Numbered from the stretch's first letter, positions 17,116-26,198 are shown. The stretch: DNA of 64,000 nt from Leifsonia sp040686855 (GCF_040686855.1 NZ_JBFBOG010000002.1:682001-746000); one strand, 5' to 3'. Made by a program: numbers and translations. Notes: a model not told the origin generated them from the letters alone.

Positions 17116-18270
17116 TCAGGCGTTCGCCCCTGCGGGGTGCAGGACGACCTTGGTCCAGCCGTCGTCGCGGGCGTCGAAGTGCTCGTACGCGTTCGGCGCC
17201 TCGTTCAGATCCAGCTCGTGGCTGACGATCCAGGACGGGGTGGCCTTGCCGGAGGCGACGAGGTCGCGGAGCGCTCGGTTGTACCGCTTCACCGGAGCCT
17301 GTCCGCTCCCGATGGTCTGGCCGCGGAACCAGAACTCGCCGAAGTCGAACGCGACCTCGCCCTGCTTGGCCAGCTCGTCGGAGGCACCGGGATCCTGCGG
17401 GACGTAGACCCCGACCACCCCGATGGTGCCTGTGAACCGGACGGACTGGACCAGCCGGTTGAGCGTGATGTTGGGGTGCTCGTTGCCCTCGACGTCGTGC
17501 GCCTGGTAGCCCACGCACTCGCAGCCGTTGTCAGCCCCGAGCCCCATGGTCATCTCGTTGACGGCCTCGACGGGGTCCACCTTCGAGTCGTCGATCGCGA
17601 TGGCGCCGATCTCCTCCGCCAGCTTCAGCCGGTCGGGGTGACGGTCGACGATCATGACCCTGCTCGCGCCTTTGAGGATCGCCGAGTAGGCCGCCATCAA
17701 TCCGACCGGCCCTGCGCCGTAGATCACGGTCTGGTCGCCCGGCTTCACCCGGGCCATCTCGGTGGCGTGGTAGCCCGTCGGGAAGATGTCGGCGAGCATC
17801 ACGTAGTCGGTCTGCTTCTCCGCGGCGTCCTCGCCCAGCCGCAGGCAGTTGAAGTCGCCCCATGGCACCCGCAGGAGGTCGGCCTGTCCACCGGCCCACG
17901 GACCCATGTCGGCGAAACCGTACGCGGCGCCCGCCCACTCCTTCTTGGGCTGGGCGGTCAGACAGTAGTTGGTCAGGCCGCGCTCGCAGTTCTTACAGTG
18001 ACCGCAAGCGACGTTGAAGGGCAGGACGACGTACTCGCCCACCTGGACCTTGTCGACGGCGTCGCCGACCTCGATCACCCGGCCCAGGTTCTCGTGACCG
18101 AACCACCGGCCGGTCTCGAAGCCGGTCCGGCCCTCGTACATGTGCAGATCGGATCCGCAGATGTTCGTCGAGGTGATCTGGACCAGCACATCCGTCGGCC
18201 GCTCGATGCGCGCATCCGGGACATCCTGGACGCCGACATCGCGCGGACCGTTGTACACCACTGCTTTCAT
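17116..18270 (-). CDS. Zinc-dependent dehydrogenase, glutathione-independent formaldehyde dehydrogenase type
   Basis: 384-residue medium-chain dehydrogenase. Catalytic zinc ligands appear in NICGSDLH and GHENLG; the structural zinc lobe is CGHCKNCERGLTNYC; the NAD fold has VIYGAGPVGLMAAY. The long insert around GADNGCECVGYQAHD, and the asparagine-rich region before NRLVQSVRF, resemble Pseudomonas formaldehyde dehydrogenase/dismutase, which carry tightly bound NAD. ATG 18270 is favoured by GGAGGAAG just upstream; ATG 18282 is in frame but lies before that site. A second, more distant zinc dehydrogenase lies at 29741. Expected role: aldehyde detoxification. Confidence 0.9.
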   Translation of the reverse strand: MKAVVYNGPRDVGVQDVPDARIERPTDVLVQITSTNICGSDLHMYEGRTGFETGRWFGHENLGRVIEVGDAVDKVQVGEYVVLPFNVACGHCKNCERGLTNYCLTAQPKKEWAGAAYGFADMGPWAGGQADLLRVPWGDFNCLRLGEDAAEKQTDYVMLADIFPTGYHATEMARVKPGDQTVIYGAGPVGLMAAYSAILKGASRVMIVDRHPDRLKLAEEIGAIAIDDSKVDPVEAVNEMTMGLGADNGCECVGYQAHDVEGNEHPNITLNRLVQSVRFTGTIGVVGVYVPQDPGASDELAKQGEVAFDFGEFWFRGQTIGSGQAPVKRYNRALRDLVASGKATPSWIVSHELDLNEAPNAYEHFDARDDGWTKVVLHPAGANA

Positions 18271-18466
18271 TGCTTCCTCCATCGATCGATACGAAGGGGC
18301 TGCGCCGCTCCGCTACCGCACGCACCGTAGGCGGAAGATTTCCGATGAGACCCGGTTGACAAAGGGCGCACCGCGGCGGGGCTCGGTCCTCGCACATCGG
18401 ACAGCGGCCGTCGCGCTCCGGATATCGACGCGCCGGCTGCGCGCTTAGCGTGGATGCGGAGCGCAC

Positions 18467-18787
18467 ATGAGACACCGAGGATTCGCCGGCCGAGACGCGT
18501 GGCTGGCGGCGGTGGAGCGCGAGCTCGCTCATCCGGCGGCGCTGCCCATCCTGGCCGCCAAGGGCCTCGACCCCGACGTCGTCCGCACCGTCGCGCGGAT
18601 CGAAGCGTCCCATGCGTCCCCTCTCGGGCTCTGCTCCCTGAGTGCCGAGCAGCTGGCCGGCGCGACAAGGTTGCCGCGAGCGGCGGTCCTCCGCGCCCGG
18701 CTCGCCCTGGTGGAGCTGGGGCTCGAGGACGTGGTCGCGGGTCCCGCCACCGCTGGTGTCGTCCACCGCGAACTCCACCACGAATAA
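18467..18787 (+). CDS. Hypothetical protein, possible helix-turn-helix
   Basis: 106 residues, not recognised. It is rich in leucine and alanine helices; LCSLSAEQLAGATRLPRAAV followed by RARLALVELGLEDV looks like a winged-helix DNA-binding segment. GGAG at 18458-18461 is 5 bases before ATG 18467. It is divergent from the formaldehyde-dehydrogenase-like gene (196 bases between, with no structure I can support) and lies just upstream of the LacI-type operators of the amidase operon. A local regulator is possible but unproven. Confidence 0.6.
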   Translation: MRHRGFAGRDAWLAAVERELAHPAALPILAAKGLDPDVVRTVARIEASHASPLGLCSLSAEQLAGATRLPRAAVLRARLALVELGLEDVVAGPATAGVVHRELHHE

Positions 18788-18795
18788 CGCGAGTG

Positions 18796-18885
18796 AGTGC
18801 GCTAACAGTGCCCGTTACACTCAGAATCCCGCGCAATCACGGCGTCTAAAGATTTGTTTGACACGCCTTGATAGTGCGCTAACAT
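18796..18885 (+). promoter_or_regulatory. Promoter with two LacI-type half-palindromic operators
   Basis: AGTGCGCTAACA occurs twice, at 18796-18807 and 18873-18884. It resembles one side of the actinobacterial LacI consensus TGTTAGCGCTAACA. The second copy overlaps the -10 (TAACAT, 18880-18885) of a good promoter whose -35 is TTGACA at 18858-18863, spacer 16. Transcription would start near 18892, downstream of an in-frame ATG at 18884, so that ATG cannot be the amidase start. Two LacI genes in the same cluster (24184, 28712) are the candidate repressors. Confidence 0.7.
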
Positions 18886-18919
18886 GGCCACACGAACCCA
18901 AACAACGAAGGAGTTGGAC

Positions 18920-20005
18920 GTGACTGAGCCGTACACAGTCGTAGCGCTCTCGCCGCTGCAGATCCCGATCGTGGAGCCGGAAGACGCGCTGAAGAACACC
19001 AAGCGCATCATCCAGTTCATGAAGACGGCCGTCGGTGTCGCCGCGACCGAGGGCTACCCGGTCAAGCTGGTGGTCATCCCCGAGATGGCGATCCAGGGCA
19101 TGCACATGGCGTTCCACGCCGGTGACCGCGAGTACGAGAAGAAGTTCGCCCGCACCATCCCGGGCCCCGAGACCGACGAGCTCGGCAAGGCCGCTCGTGA
19201 GCTGAACACCTACATCGCCGGCGAGCTGTACCTGGTCGCGGACGACGACTTCCCGGACCGCTACTTCAACTGCGCGTTCATGATCGACCCCAACGGCGAC
19301 GTCATCTACCGCCGCGCGAAGGCCACCTCGGACGGCTTCGAGGGCGGCACCCTCGGCACCACGAACCCGCACGACCTGTGGGACGAGTGGATCGTCAAGA
19401 AGGGGAACGGCAACGTGATGGACGCCATCTACCCCGTCGCGAAGACCCCGGACATCGGCAACATCGGCTACGTCATCTGCCACGAGGGCGCCTACCCCGA
19501 GATCGCCCGCGGCCTCGCCATGAACGGCGCCGAGATCATCATCCGTGCGACGCTCATCGAGCCGCAGACCTCGCAGGGCATGTGGGAGGTCCAGAACAAG
19601 GCCCACGCCCTGTTCAACAACGCGATCGTCGTCGCCCCGAACCTCGGCCCGGAGCTCGGCCCGGACGGCGTCATCAACGACCTCTTCGGCGGTCGCTCGA
19701 TGATCGTCAACCAGCGCGGCAAGATCATCACCGAGACCCCCGGTGTTACCGCGGGCGACACGTTCGTCAGCACGACGATCGACATCGACGCCCTGCGTCG
19801 GGACCGTCAGGCGAACGGCGTCTTCAACGGCTTCAAGGACCTCCGCACCGAGCAGTACGCGGCCATCTACGAGAAGCCGATCTACCCCAAGAACCAGTAC
19901 CTCGACGCCCCTCCCGGGGAGGACTGGCTGGCTCGCGAGCGCGCCACCCGCGCCCGCAACATCAAGCTGCTCGAGGAGCGCGGGGTCTTCACCCCGCTCG
20001 ACTGA
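18920..20005 (+). CDS. Nitrilase-superfamily amidase (aliphatic amidase/formamidase-like)
   Basis: About 361 residues; carbon-nitrogen hydrolase fold. The Glu-Lys-Cys catalytic set is visible: E55 in VIPEMAIQG, K134 in YRRAKATSD and C187 in YVICHEGAYPE. The overall pattern fits the amidase/formamidase branch more than true nitrilases. GTG 18920 is set by GAAGGAG at 18907-18913 and by the promoter location. It is the first gene of the operon, followed by a sugar-type binding protein after 149 bases containing a large hairpin. Likely reaction: release of ammonia from a small amide, perhaps the imported substrate or its oxidation product. Substrate not predictable from sequence. Confidence 0.86.
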   Translation: MTEPYTVVALSPLQIPIVEPEDALKNTKRIIQFMKTAVGVAATEGYPVKLVVIPEMAIQGMHMAFHAGDREYEKKFARTIPGPETDELGKAARELNTYIAGELYLVADDDFPDRYFNCAFMIDPNGDVIYRRAKATSDGFEGGTLGTTNPHDLWDEWIVKKGNGNVMDAIYPVAKTPDIGNIGYVICHEGAYPEIARGLAMNGAEIIIRATLIEPQTSQGMWEVQNKAHALFNNAIVVAPNLGPELGPDGVINDLFGGRSMIVNQRGKIITETPGVTAGDTFVSTTIDIDALRRDRQANGVFNGFKDLRTEQYAAIYEKPIYPKNQYLDAPPGEDWLARERATRARNIKLLEERGVFTPLD

Positions 20006-20011
20006 GCACCC

Positions 20012-20062
20012 GGCGGCGGCGCCCCGCGGACCCTCCGTCCTCCCCATCGGGGCGCCGCCGCC
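20012..20062. terminator. Long GC hairpin between amidase and binding-protein genes
   Basis: A 15-base perfect inverted repeat: left arm 20012-20026 (GGCGGCGGCGCCCCG) and right arm 20048-20062, loop 21 bases. No T-tract follows. It begins 6 bases after the amidase stop, so it may partially terminate transcription or protect message ends inside the operon. The binding-protein gene has its own ribosome-binding site (AAGGAAG, 20141-20147). Confidence 0.55.
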
Positions 20063-20154
20063 ACCCGCACCATCCGCTCCACACACCCACCGGAACCACC
20101 CGCCCCACCCCGAAGCTCCACCCTGCACAGATCACCTCACAAGGAAGTGGAAAC

Positions 20155-21228
20155 ATGATCAGCACCCGTTCCCGAACCATGCTCAAAGTCGCCGGCATCG
20201 CGGCGGTCACCGCCGTCCTCTTCACCGGATGCGCGCGCGGCGGAACCGACGGCGCCGCCTCCGCGGACGACAAGAAGACCGGAAAAGGCCTCGTCATCGG
20301 CTGGAGCCAGCGCGGCATCAGCGGCAGCGACTGGTGGAAGACCCTCGTCGAGGGCGGCCAGGCCGAGGCCAAGAAGCTCGGCGCGAAGATCCAGCTGCTC
20401 GACGCCAACGGCGACACCGTCCGCCAGAACGCCGACGTCCAGACCCTCATCACGAAGAACGTCGACGTCGTCATCATGAACCCCAACGACCCGATCGGCG
20501 TCGGCGCCTCGGTCGCCGCGCTCCAGAACGCGGACGTGCCCCTCGTGACGGTCAACTCGAACCTCGACAAGTCGCTGGTGCCGGACATGTACTGCTACGT
20601 CGCCGAGGACCAGGGCTACACCGGCTCGCTCGCCGGCGAGGTCGCCGCGAAGAAGGCGCTCGCCAAGTTCGGCGACTCGGGGGAGATGAAGATCGTCGGC
20701 ATCGGCGGCTTCCCCGGCGACGTCCTCAGCGACCTCCGCTTCAACGGCTTCATGAAGGGCTGGGAGAAGGTCATGAAGGACCACCCGGGCGTCATCACCA
20801 AGAAGCTGGAGACGAAGTACGGCGAGTGGAAGCCGGACAAGGCGCTCGCCCCGATCCGCGACGTCGCGACGGCGAACCCGGACCTCAAGATCGTCTACAG
20901 CATGAGCGACGTCATGCAGGGCGGCATCGAGCAGGGCCTGCAGCAGGCGGGCATCTGGGGCGACGGCGTCATCGTCGCCGGCTACGACGGCGGCATGAAC
21001 GTCGTGAAGGAGATGGTCGACAACCCGACCGGTCCGATGCAGGCGACCGCCTCCAACCAGCCGTGGGATCAGGGCGTCGCCGCGGTGAAGATGGCCGTCG
21101 CCGCCTACAACGGCGACAAGCAGGCGTGCCCGAAGAAGGAGGTCTTCATCAAGACCACCGTCGTCACGCCGGAGAACGCCAAGGACTACTACAAGCCCAG
21201 CGACACCTACGTCCGGGCGAACGACTAG
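20155..21228 (+). CDS. Sugar ABC transporter substrate-binding lipoprotein (RbsB type)
   Basis: 357 residues. The lipoprotein signal is basic (RSRTMLK), then a hydrophobic core and the lipobox LFTGC, so it is anchored outside the membrane. The mature part is a type-1 periplasmic-binding fold: GLVIGWSQRGISGSDWWKT, LITKNVDVVIMNPND, then GDGVIVAGYDGG. Such proteins bind pentoses, hexoses, inositols or similar polyols. It pairs with the RbsA- and RbsC-type genes downstream. The usual short gap to the ATPase gene is replaced by 322 bases of damaged poly-G/C sequence with an assembly gap. Confidence 0.93.
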   Translation: MISTRSRTMLKVAGIAAVTAVLFTGCARGGTDGAASADDKKTGKGLVIGWSQRGISGSDWWKTLVEGGQAEAKKLGAKIQLLDANGDTVRQNADVQTLITKNVDVVIMNPNDPIGVGASVAALQNADVPLVTVNSNLDKSLVPDMYCYVAEDQGYTGSLAGEVAAKKALAKFGDSGEMKIVGIGGFPGDVLSDLRFNGFMKGWEKVMKDHPGVITKKLETKYGEWKPDKALAPIRDVATANPDLKIVYSMSDVMQGGIEQGLQQAGIWGDGVIVAGYDGGMNVVKEMVDNPTGPMQATASNQPWDQGVAAVKMAVAAYNGDKQACPKKEVFIKTTVVTPENAKDYYKPSDTYVRAND

Positions 21229-21550
21229 GCGCGTCAGCGCCGACCACGCGGCCGTGGGGGGGGCCCCGGGGGTGGGGTGGGGGGGGGGGGCCGCCGCCCC
21301 CCCCCCCCCCCCGGGGGGGGGGGGTGGGAAAAGGTAGGAGGTGAAGGAAAAGGGGAAACACAAGGGGGACAGGGGGGGGCGGGGCGNNNNNNNNNNCTCC
21401 CCCCCGCTCGCTGCCTGGGGTCGCCCCCTGGTCTTCCACCCTTACATTTCCCCCGCCCCGCCCCCCCGCGGGGGGGGCCCGGCCCGCCGGGGGCCCCCCC
21501 CCCCCCCCCCCCGGCTCCACCACACACGTACGAGGAAGTGCAGAGGAAAC
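21229..21550. other. Assembly gap and unreliable poly-G/poly-C sequence
   Basis: Ten N (21387-21396) are flanked by long G and C runs (roughly 21256-21330 and 21455-21512) unlike anything else in the window. Read toward the gap from either side, both flanks become G-rich, as expected when reads fail at a very stable structure. I see no gene here. Trustworthy sequence resumes by about 21515, where GAGGAA leads into the ATPase gene. The true length and content of the interval are unknown. Confidence 0.85.
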
Positions 21551-23059
21551 ATGGACGAGCTTCAGCTCGAGGGCATCACCAAGGGCTACCTGGGGGTCCA
21601 GGCGCTCAAGGGGGTCAGCTTCTCGGTCAAGCGCGGGAGCATCCACGCTCTCGCCGGACAGAACGGCGCCGGCAAGTCGACGCTCGTCAAGATCCTCTCC
21701 GGCGCCGAGACCCCGGACGGCGGCACCATCCGCCTGGGCGGCGAGATCATGCGGTTCAAGGAGCCGACCGACGCGCAGGCCGCCGGCATCCACACCATCT
21801 ACCAGGAGCTGAGCCTCGTGCCCTCCCTGTCGGTGGCTGAGAACATCTTCCTCGGCACGCTCCCGAAGAAGCGCGGGGCCGTCGACTGGAGCGCCATGCA
21901 GGCGCAGGCGAGGGAAGCCCTCGCGCGGGTCGGCTTCGATCTCGACGTGCGTCTGCCGGTCTCCTCCTTCTCGGTGGCCGAACAGCAGGCCGTCGAGCTC
22001 GCCAAGGCGCTCCACAAGGATGCGCGCATCCTGCTGCTCGACGAGCCCACCTCCACCCTGCCCCTCCCGGATGTCGAGCGGCTGTTCACGGTGCTGCGCC
22101 GCCTCGCGGCCGAGGGCGTCACGCTCCTCTACATCTCCCACCGCATGGACGAGCTCTACAGCCTCTGCGACGCGGTCACCGTCCTGCGCGACGGCGTCAC
22201 CGCGGCCAATCTGCAGACCGTCGACTCGAAACCGGCCGACGTGGTCACGGCCATGGTCGGCAAGAGCCTCGAGGGCTCGATCGCGGATGCGGCCCTGCGC
22301 GGTGAGCGCAGCCCCCGGCTCGGCGCGGGGCGGACCGAGAAGGTCCTCCTCTCGGCGCGCGGCCTCGGCGAGGACGAACGTGTCGCCGACATCGACTTCG
22401 ACCTGTACCAGGGCGAGGTGCTGGGCATCGCCGGCCTCATCGGCTCCGGCCAGTCGGAGCTCGCCAGCCTGCTCGCCGGCGCCCGCAAGAAGACCGAGGG
22501 CGCCCTGCTGATGGACGACAAGCCGGTCGACTTCGCGTCGCCGCGCGACGCCATCCGCCGGGGGATCGGCCTGCTGCCGCAGGACCGCAAGGCCCAGGGA
22601 TTCATCCCGGACATGGGCGTCGCGGGCAACATCACGCTCGCGAGCATGCCCATGTTCAGCCGGCTCTCCGTGATCGACGGCAAGCGCGAGAAGCGCGCGG
22701 CGCAGGACATGGTGACGAAGCTCGGGATGAAGGTCTCCAGCGTCAACCAGCCGATGAAGACCCTGAGCGGCGGGACGCAGCAGAAGGGCATCCTCGCCCG
22801 CTGGCTGGTCCGCTCCTCGCGCCTCCTCATCTGCGACGAGCCGACCCGCGGGGTCGACGTCGGCGCCAAGGAGGACATGTACGAGCTGATCCGCGACTTC
22901 GCCCGGTCGGGCGGGACCGTGGTCATCGCGAGCTCCGAGATCTCCGAGGCGATGATGTGCGACCGCGTGCTGGTCATGGCGCGCGGCCGCGTGGTCGCCG
23001 AGTTCGATCACGACGAGATCGACCCGCAGGGGCAGCGGATCCTCCAGCTTCTGGCCTGA
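21551..23059 (+). CDS. Sugar ABC transporter ATP-binding protein (RbsA/MglA type)
   Basis: 502 residues with two nucleotide-binding domains. Domain 1: Walker A GQNGAGKST, degenerate signature SVAEQQAVELAKAL, Walker B ILLLDEPTSTLP. Domain 2: degenerate Walker A GLIGSGQSE, signature LSGGTQQKGILARWL, Walker B LLICDEPTRGVDVG. This asymmetry is normal for the family: domain 1 does most of the hydrolysis. ATG 21551 follows AGAGGA closely. It energises the permease encoded 52 bases downstream; the gene starts just after the assembly gap but its reading frame is intact. Confidence 0.95.
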   Translation: MDELQLEGITKGYLGVQALKGVSFSVKRGSIHALAGQNGAGKSTLVKILSGAETPDGGTIRLGGEIMRFKEPTDAQAAGIHTIYQELSLVPSLSVAENIFLGTLPKKRGAVDWSAMQAQAREALARVGFDLDVRLPVSSFSVAEQQAVELAKALHKDARILLLDEPTSTLPLPDVERLFTVLRRLAAEGVTLLYISHRMDELYSLCDAVTVLRDGVTAANLQTVDSKPADVVTAMVGKSLEGSIADAALRGERSPRLGAGRTEKVLLSARGLGEDERVADIDFDLYQGEVLGIAGLIGSGQSELASLLAGARKKTEGALLMDDKPVDFASPRDAIRRGIGLLPQDRKAQGFIPDMGVAGNITLASMPMFSRLSVIDGKREKRAAQDMVTKLGMKVSSVNQPMKTLSGGTQQKGILARWLVRSSRLLICDEPTRGVDVGAKEDMYELIRDFARSGGTVVIASSEISEAMMCDRVLVMARGRVVAEFDHDEIDPQGQRILQLLA

Positions 23060-23111
23060 GCCGCCTCCCTGCAGAACACCCACTGACGAAGACCCAACGA
23101 CGGGAAAGACA

Positions 23112-24179
23112 ATGTCGAACAAGACCCTCCCAGAGCCGGCGACGTCCACCGGAACGTCCCCGGCCGCCCAGCCCCGATCGACGTGGGGCGGTGTCGCCAA
23201 GCGACTCCTCCCGAAGAGCTACCTGCTGCTCGTCCTCGTCGTGATCATCGTGATCGGCTACTACGTCTCGGCCGACTTCCTGACGCTTCGGAACGCGGAG
23301 AACGTGATCGCGGCGGCCTCCATCGTGGCGGTGCTGGCGGTCGGGCAGTTCTTCGTGATCCTCACCGGCGGCATCGACCTGTCGGTCGGCTCCATCCTGG
23401 CGATGTCGACCGTGATCGTCGCCCTCACCCTCCAGGCGGGCATGCCGACGGGGATCTCGGTGGCCTTCACGCTGTTCTGCTGCGGCATCGCCGGGCTGAT
23501 CAACGGCCTCCTCGTCGTGTGGCTGCGCATCCCGCCGTTCATCGCGACCCTGGCGATGATGAGCGCGGTGAAGGGCTTCAGCTACATCATCCAGTCGACC
23601 AGCCTCATCCAGATCACGGACCAGACGTTCATCGACCTGTTCGCCCGCGGGACCAGCCTCGGGCTGCAGAACCCCGTGATGATCTTCCTCGTCGTGATGA
23701 TCCTCGCCGCCCTCGTGGCCAAGTTCACCACCTTCGGCCGGTCGCTGTACGCGATCGGCGGCAACCCGGAGGCCGCGCGGCTCTCCGGCCTCCCCGTCGC
23801 CCGCAACCTCATCATCACGTACACGATGTCCGGCCTCCTCGCGGGCCTGGCCGGCCTGATCGCGGCCGCCCAGCTGCGCCAGGGCAGCTCGCTCATCGGC
23901 GTCGGCTACGAGCTGGATGCGATCGCAGCGGTCGTGGTCGGCGGCGCGTCCCTCATGGGCGGCAAGGGCGACCCGATCAGCGCGGTCATCGGCGTGTTCG
24001 TGCTCGCCACGATCATCAACGTCATGAACCTCGTCGGCATCTCCTCGGAGCCGCAGCTGGTCATCAAGGGCGCCGTGATCGTCATCGCCGTCTTCCTCTC
24101 CTCCGCGGGAGGCGTCCAGAGGATCTCCGGATTCTTCCGGTCGCACTTCGGTCGCCGGACCGCGCGGGCTGCGAGCTGA
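23112..24179 (+). CDS. Sugar ABC transporter permease (RbsC type)
   Basis: 355 residues with about eight to ten hydrophobic segments after a polar N-terminus. The family signature is clear: GGIDLSVGSILAMSTV, RIPPFIATLAMM, YAIGGNPEAARLSGL and GGASLMGGKGDPISAVIG. It forms the membrane channel of the importer with the adjacent ATPase. GGGAAAG precedes ATG 23112. The LacI gene starts four bases after its stop, so regulator and transporter are probably co-transcribed. Confidence 0.95.
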   Translation: MSNKTLPEPATSTGTSPAAQPRSTWGGVAKRLLPKSYLLLVLVVIIVIGYYVSADFLTLRNAENVIAAASIVAVLAVGQFFVILTGGIDLSVGSILAMSTVIVALTLQAGMPTGISVAFTLFCCGIAGLINGLLVVWLRIPPFIATLAMMSAVKGFSYIIQSTSLIQITDQTFIDLFARGTSLGLQNPVMIFLVVMILAALVAKFTTFGRSLYAIGGNPEAARLSGLPVARNLIITYTMSGLLAGLAGLIAAAQLRQGSSLIGVGYELDAIAAVVVGGASLMGGKGDPISAVIGVFVLATIINVMNLVGISSEPQLVIKGAVIVIAVFLSSAGGVQRISGFFRSHFGRRTARAAS

Positions 24180-24183
24180 TCCG

Positions 24184-25224
24184 GTGTCGGCACCTTCGAG
24201 CAACGAGAAGCAGTCGACGACTCGCGGTGCCAGGATGATCGATGTCGCACGGCTCGCCGGGGTCTCCCAGCAGACCGTCTCCCGGGTCGTGAACGGGAGC
24301 CCCAACGTGGCACCGGACGTCCGGGACCGCGTCGAGACGGCCATCCAGCAGCTGCGCTACCGGCGCAACCCGGCCGCACGGGCCCTGGCCAACGGCCGGA
24401 CCATGAACATCGGGATCGTGAGCTTCGGCCTCGCCCAGTACGGTCCGTCCGTCGCCCTCAGCGGGATCGCCGACGAGGCGAGGAAGGCCGGCTACGCCAC
24501 CAACCTCGTCACCCTCGGCGACGTGGACCGGGCGGGGATGAAGGCCGCCCTCGAACATCTGGTCGAGGACTCGGTCGACGGGATCGTCGTCCTGGCTCCG
24601 GTGCAGGCGGCTCTCGAAGCCATCACCGGACTCGACGCCGGCGTGCCGCTGGTCGTGTTCGAGCCCGGAGCCGCAGAGGGCACGCGGAGCGTCGCGACCG
24701 ACGAGGTCGCCGGGGCCGAGCTGGCCACCCGGCACCTGCTGGACCTCGGCCACGAGACGGTCTGGCAGGTCGCCGGCCCCAGCGGCTGGCTGGGCAGCGA
24801 CGCCCGGCTCCGCGGCTGGGCGAAGACCCTGGCGGCGGCGGGCCGCGTGACCAACCGCGCTTTCACCGGCGACTGGTCGACGCGTTCGGGCTACGCCGCC
24901 GGATGCGAGATCGCCGGAAACCCGAGGATCACGGCCGTGTTCGTCGCCAACGACCAGATGGCGCTCGGCGTGGTCAAGGCGCTCGCCGACGCCGGCCTCC
25001 GGGTGCCGGAGGACGTCAGCGTCGTCGGCTTCGACGACGTCCCCGAATCCCAGTACTACCGGCCGGCCCTCACCACGGTCCGCCTCGACTTCGAAGAGGT
25101 CGGGCGCCTGGCGGTCGACCGCATCCTGCACCTGATGCGCGGCGGCGAGGCCGACCCCCTCCCGCGGGTGAGTCCGACGCTCATCGTGCGGCAGAGCACC
25201 GCGCCACCCTCACGCACCACGTGA
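24184..25224 (+). CDS. LacI family transcriptional regulator
   Basis: 346 residues. N-terminal helix-turn-helix and hinge: MIDVARLAGVSQQTVSRVVNG, then RRNPAARALANGRT, followed by a periplasmic-binding-like effector domain (IVVLAP, VFVANDQMALGVVKAL, VVGFDDVPES). GTG 24184 lies four bases after the permease stop, so it is probably part of the operon and autoregulated. Its DNA-recognition helix is nearly identical to that of the LacI protein at 28712, so both may read the same AGTGCGCTAACA operators at 18796-18884. Confidence 0.93.
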   Translation: MSAPSSNEKQSTTRGARMIDVARLAGVSQQTVSRVVNGSPNVAPDVRDRVETAIQQLRYRRNPAARALANGRTMNIGIVSFGLAQYGPSVALSGIADEARKAGYATNLVTLGDVDRAGMKAALEHLVEDSVDGIVVLAPVQAALEAITGLDAGVPLVVFEPGAAEGTRSVATDEVAGAELATRHLLDLGHETVWQVAGPSGWLGSDARLRGWAKTLAAAGRVTNRAFTGDWSTRSGYAAGCEIAGNPRITAVFVANDQMALGVVKALADAGLRVPEDVSVVGFDDVPESQYYRPALTTVRLDFEEVGRLAVDRILHLMRGGEADPLPRVSPTLIVRQSTAPPSRTT

Positions 25225-25256
25225 ACCACCGAACCCCCGACAGAAAGCGAAGCGCA

Positions 25257-26198
25257 ATGACCACCAAACAACTCGGACGCACCGGGCTCACCGTCTCCGA
25301 CGTCTGCGTCGGCACCAGCGCCCTCGGCAGCTTCCCGGCGCAGTACGGCTACGAAGTGGACACCGAGACGGCCGTCGCGACCATCCGTCGCGTCTTCGAC
25401 GGGCCGTTCACCTTCATCGACACCTCCAATGAGTACGGAGGCGGCGACAGCGAGAAGCGCATCGGCCAGGCCATCCGCGAGAACGGCGGAGTGCCGGAGG
25501 GCTACCTGGTGGCGACCAAGGTGGACCCGATCCCGGGCACCACCGACTTCTCCGGAGACCGCGTGCGCCGCTCGGTCGAGGAGAGCCTCGAGCGCCTGGG
25601 CCTCGACCACCTCCCCCTCGTCTACCTCCACGACCCCGAGAAGATCAGCTTCGAGGAGGGTGTCGCCCCCGGCGGTCCGCTCGAGGCGCTGATCGACCTC
25701 CGGGACCAGGGCGTCATCGGGCACCTCGGCGTCGCCGGCGGCCCGATCGACCTCGAGCTGCAGTACCTGGCGACCGAGGCGTTCGACGCCGTGATCAGCC
25801 ACAACCGCTTCACGCTGGTCGACCAGTCGGCCGAGCCGCTGCTCGACGACGCGCAGGCGCGCGGCGTGGCCTTCGTGAACGCCGCGCCGTTCGGCGGCGG
25901 GATGCTCGTGAAGGGCCCGGACGCCGTCCCCACCTACTGCTACGCCCCCGTCGCCGACGAGGTGCTGGACCGCGTGCGCCGGATGGAGGCGCTGTGCGCC
26001 GAGCACGGCGTCCCCCTCGCCGCAGCGGCCCTCCAGTTCTCGCTGCGCGATCCGCGCGTCACCTCCACGATCGTCGGCATGTCCGAACCGAAGAGGGTCG
26101 CCCAGACGGTGGAGCTCGCCGAGTTCGACATCCCCGAGGCGCTGTGGGACGAACTGCTCCCGATCGCGCGCCTGGGCCGTGCCGGGGTGCTCGCCTAG
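25257..26198 (+). CDS. Aldo/keto reductase, aldose-dehydrogenase-like
   Basis: 313 residues, TIM-barrel NAD(P)-dependent oxidoreductase. The tetrad is visible: Asp and Tyr in FIDTSNEYGGGDSE, Lys in VATKVDP, His in VYLHDPE. The start KQLGRTGLTVSDVCVGTSALG and the overall pattern resemble D-threo-aldose/L-fucose 1-dehydrogenases. It sits between LacI and the GMC dehydrogenase, so it likely reduces or oxidises the sugar intermediate of the pathway. The ribosome-binding site is weak. Confidence 0.9.
   Translation: MTTKQLGRTGLTVSDVCVGTSALGSFPAQYGYEVDTETAVATIRRVFDGPFTFIDTSNEYGGGDSEKRIGQAIRENGGVPEGYLVATKVDPIPGTTDFSGDRVRRSVEESLERLGLDHLPLVYLHDPEKISFEEGVAPGGPLEALIDLRDQGVIGHLGVAGGPIDLELQYLATEAFDAVISHNRFTLVDQSAEPLLDDAQARGVAFVNAAPFGGGMLVKGPDAVPTYCYAPVADEVLDRVRRMEALCAEHGVPLAAAALQFSLRDPRVTSTIVGMSEPKRVAQTVELAEFDIPEALWDELLPIARLGRAGVLA

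Noticed and set aside
18884..18919. ATG 18884 as amidase start
   Set aside because: It overlaps the -10/operator, lies upstream of the predicted transcription start, and lacks a ribosome-binding site; GTG 18920 has a good one.
21256..21512. Poly-G/C runs as a G-quadruplex or regulatory element
   Set aside because: They adjoin an N gap and become G-rich toward it from both sides; most likely sequencing artefact.
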